Assembly: GCF_900098745.1 (NCBI RefSeq)
Contig: NZ_FQTT01000015.1
Coordinates: 124,001-188,000 of the forward strand
Length of the DNA stretch: 64,000 bases
Direction of reading: 5' to 3'
Origin: Actinomyces glycerinitolerans
Lineage (GTDB): Bacteria; Actinomycetota; Actinomycetes; Actinomycetales; Actinomycetaceae
The translations under genes and the position numbers were made by a program. How positions within the stretch are numbered: the first letter of the stretch is position 1; every line of letters starts with the position of its first letter. Below the pieces are notes generated by a model. It was not told the origin of the DNA and searched no databases. It saw only the letters and a list, made by a program, of their open reading frames with translations. Positions 62,297 to 64,000 of the stretch are shown in pieces.

Positions 62297-62355
62297 ACGA
62301 GCTTTTGCACCCTGGTGTACGGCAAATTCCCGCACACCAGGGTGCAAAAGCTCGT
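62297..62355. repeat. perfect 22-bp inverted repeat (15-base loop)
   Basis: 62297-62318 (ACGAGCTTTTGCACCCTGGT...) and 62334-62355 are perfect inverted copies. Related pieces follow (GCAAAGGCTCGTA at about 62369). It lies 78 bases after the flotillin stop and 100 before the DsbA-like start. It could terminate the flotillin transcript, though no T-tract follows. Confidence 0.75.
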
Positions 62356-62432
62356 GGCAGGGCGCAAAGGCTCGTAGTAGGACGCAGCGCACCGGAAGAG
62401 CCCAAGCACCGATGCCCAAGTGATGGCAGAGA

Positions 62433-63818
62433 CTAGGCGTTATCGGAGTCGTCGCCGCCGAAGCGCCGCATCATGTCCGTCAGGCTGGTGCCGGTCAGCG
62501 AGCGCATGACGGCGTCGAGCTGCTCGACGTTGCCGGCCACGGCCTTGGGCAGCGCGGAGGCGCCCTCGGTGGAGATGATCGACATGTCCTTGACGCTGCC
62601 CAGCGGCTCGGCCAGAGCGCGGGCGATCTCCGGCGCCTTGTCCAGGATCATCTGCTGGGTCGCGGCCCGCCCGTACTTTGCCAGGGCGTCGGCCTTGTCG
62701 CTCATGGCCTTCGCCTCGGCCTCACCGGCGGCGCGCACGGCCTCGGCCTCGGCGCGGCCGCGGGCGGCGATCGCCTCCGCCTCGGCCTGGGCCTGCGCGG
62801 CGGTGGCGCGGGCCTGGGCCTCGGCTCGGGCGACGGTGGCCTGCGCCTGCGCCTCGGCGTCCAGGCGGGTGCGCTCGGCCTCGGCCTCGGCCTTGCGGAT
62901 CGACTCGGCCTTGGCGGCCTCGGCCTCCTGCTCGCGCTGGTAGCGGGCGGCGTCGGCGGGCTTGCGGACGGTGGAGTCCAGTTCGCGCTCGGTCAGGGCG
63001 GCCTGCGCCTCGGCGGCCTCCTGCTCGATGACGGCGATCTCGCGCTTCTTGGCGGCGCGCGCCAGGGGCCCGGCGGAGTCTGCCTCCGCCTGGGCCTTAT
63101 CGGTCTCGGCCTTGAGCTCGGCCTGCCGCAGGGACAGGTCGCGCTCGCGCTCCGCGATCTGCTGGCGCGAGGACACCTCGGCGTCCTTGGCCTCCCGCTC
63201 GGCATTGGCGCGGGCCACGCGGGCGTCCTTGGCGACGCGCTGCTGCTCGGGCACGCCCAGGGAGTCGATGTAGCCGGAGGCGTCGGTGATCTCGGAGATC
63301 TGCAGTACGTCGATCTCCAGCCCCATGTTGGCCATGACCGACTTGGCGTCGTCGAACACGTTCTGCTGGAGGGCGTCGCGGTCGGAGATCAGGTCGGTGA
63401 CGGTCATGTGGCCGATGATGGAGCGCAGCGAGCCGATCAGGGCGTCGCGGGAGGAGTCGGCGATCGCCTGGTCCGTGTTCGGCTTGCCCAGGAAGCGCTT
63501 GGCGGCGGCCCGCACCTGCTGGTCGGAGTCACCGACCTTCACGGCGGCGACGGCGGAGACGGAGACGTTGATCTTGTTCTCGTCCTCGGCGGTCACCTGG
63601 AAGCCGATGGTGTTCTGGGTGAAGGGCAGGTACTGGATCGACTGGATGATCGGCAGCACGAAGTCACGCCCGCCGGGTCGGATGATCTTGACCTCCCCGT
63701 TGCGGGTGGAGCCGGATACCAGGCCGGTCAGGTTGGAGGGCACGACGACGACCCGAGACAACATGTAGGCGCCCAGCAGGAGCACCAGGACGACGACGGC
63801 GATGATGGCGTAAAACAT
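62433..63818 (-). CDS. flotillin-family (SPFH/band 7) protein
   Basis: 461 residues. N-terminal membrane helix (MFYAIIAVVVLVLLLGAYMLSRVVVVPSN), SPFH/band-7 domain (about 30-190: PGGRDFVLPIIQSIQYLPFTQNTIGFQVTAEDENKINVSVSAVAAVKV; LRSIIGHMTVTDLISDRDALQQNVFDDAKSVMANMGLEIDVLQI). A long Ala/Glu/Arg coiled coil follows (about 200-390), rich in AEAEA repeats, and a C-terminal region. Such proteins form rafts-like scaffolds at the membrane. The gene upstream looks like the NfeD partner. Confidence 0.93.
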   Translation of the reverse strand: MFYAIIAVVVLVLLLGAYMLSRVVVVPSNLTGLVSGSTRNGEVKIIRPGGRDFVLPIIQSIQYLPFTQNTIGFQVTAEDENKINVSVSAVAAVKVGDSDQQVRAAAKRFLGKPNTDQAIADSSRDALIGSLRSIIGHMTVTDLISDRDALQQNVFDDAKSVMANMGLEIDVLQISEITDASGYIDSLGVPEQQRVAKDARVARANAEREAKDAEVSSRQQIAERERDLSLRQAELKAETDKAQAEADSAGPLARAAKKREIAVIEQEAAEAQAALTERELDSTVRKPADAARYQREQEAEAAKAESIRKAEAEAERTRLDAEAQAQATVARAEAQARATAAQAQAEAEAIAARGRAEAEAVRAAGEAEAKAMSDKADALAKYGRAATQQMILDKAPEIARALAEPLGSVKDMSIISTEGASALPKAVAGNVEQLDAVMRSLTGTSLTDMMRRFGGDDSDNA

Positions 63819-63884
63819 TCGCTTTCCTTGGGTTTGCGGGGTTAAGGGGGACTGTTGGAGCGGCCGGCGGAGACGCCCACCCGG

Positions 63885-64000
63885 CTACTCGGTGGGTGCC
63901 GAATGTCGATCGGCCGCCCGGTCGGGCGGATCGACGCGGCCGACGACGAGCGTGTCGTCTGCGGTTGCGTCCACCACCCAGGCGATGGCGCCGGCGCGCA
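63885..64000 (-). CDS. NfeD-like protein, C-terminal end (partial)
   Basis: The frame is open from the window edge to the TAG at 63887-63885. The visible end reads GAIAWVVDATADDTLVVGRVDPPDRAADRHSAPTE. A V-x-x-x-x-x-D-x-x-L-V-V pattern fits the last strand of the OB-fold in NfeD-like proteins, and these genes usually precede flotillin genes. Only ~38 residues can be seen. Confidence 0.45.
   Translation of the reverse strand, partial: RAGAIAWVVDATADDTLVVGRVDPPDRAADRHSAPTE

Overview
The window is high-GC DNA that reads as a host-associated actinobacterium, most likely Actinomycetaceae/Actinomyces-like. This is inferred from GC content, GTG starts, four-base ATGA/GTGA overlaps, CstA-YbdD, ROK glucokinase with a CGCGQRGC zinc site, and SCO6880/DUF4913-type secretion genes. 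There is no rRNA or tRNA to fix the genus.

Layout. 1-3036: end of an alpha/beta hydrolase gene, then repeat-rich non-coding DNA with small inverted-repeat elements, and a seven-repeat CRISPR array without cas genes. 3037-9499: a sugar ABC importer (two permeases, binding lipoprotein, no ATPase) with a glycogen-debranching-type glucosidase and a divergent LacI regulator. 9510-13931: CstA/YbdD and an AspT-type antiporter. 14048-23127: MtnN and LuxS (both steps of AI-2 formation), a DASS/SLC13 carboxylate transporter joined to a histidine kinase with a cNMP-binding domain and a lone receiver, and an AI-2E-family membrane protein. 24186-29415: IclR regulator, KduD, KduI, GH105 hydrolase and an MFS transporter, a pathway for unsaturated uronic acid oligosaccharides. 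49325-54485: siderophore uptake operon. 54652-56351: a recent IS1634-family insertion with 165-bp direct flanks. 57262-64000: LacA/Maa acetyltransferase, Fic/VbhA-type toxin-antitoxin pair, ROK glucokinase, DsbA-like protein, flotillin and the end of an NfeD-like gene.

The most interesting part is 29518-49365, a 19.8-kb island bounded by two copies of the 3' end of the siderophore-interacting-protein gene. It encodes a single-membrane type IV secretion system: VirB2-like, VirB6-like, SCO6880 plus a VirB4-like ATPase, VirD4/TraG coupling protein, cell-wall hydrolase, ParA/MinD-like ATPase and NTF2-like lipoproteins. I see no relaxase, integrase or replicase. At both ends, in transcription units tied to the secretion genes, are pairs made of a GAD-like/DUF1851 (Tdi1-type) immunity protein and an Ntox15 (Tde-type, HxxD) DNase toxin; one unit also carries a zeta-toxin kinase. 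The toxins and the kinase have long proline/arginine-rich C-terminal tails. I infer a Gram-positive T4SS used to deliver antibacterial DNase effectors rather than for conjugation. The effector families are known from type VI systems of Proteobacteria. I know of no described system of this composition, but could not search for one.
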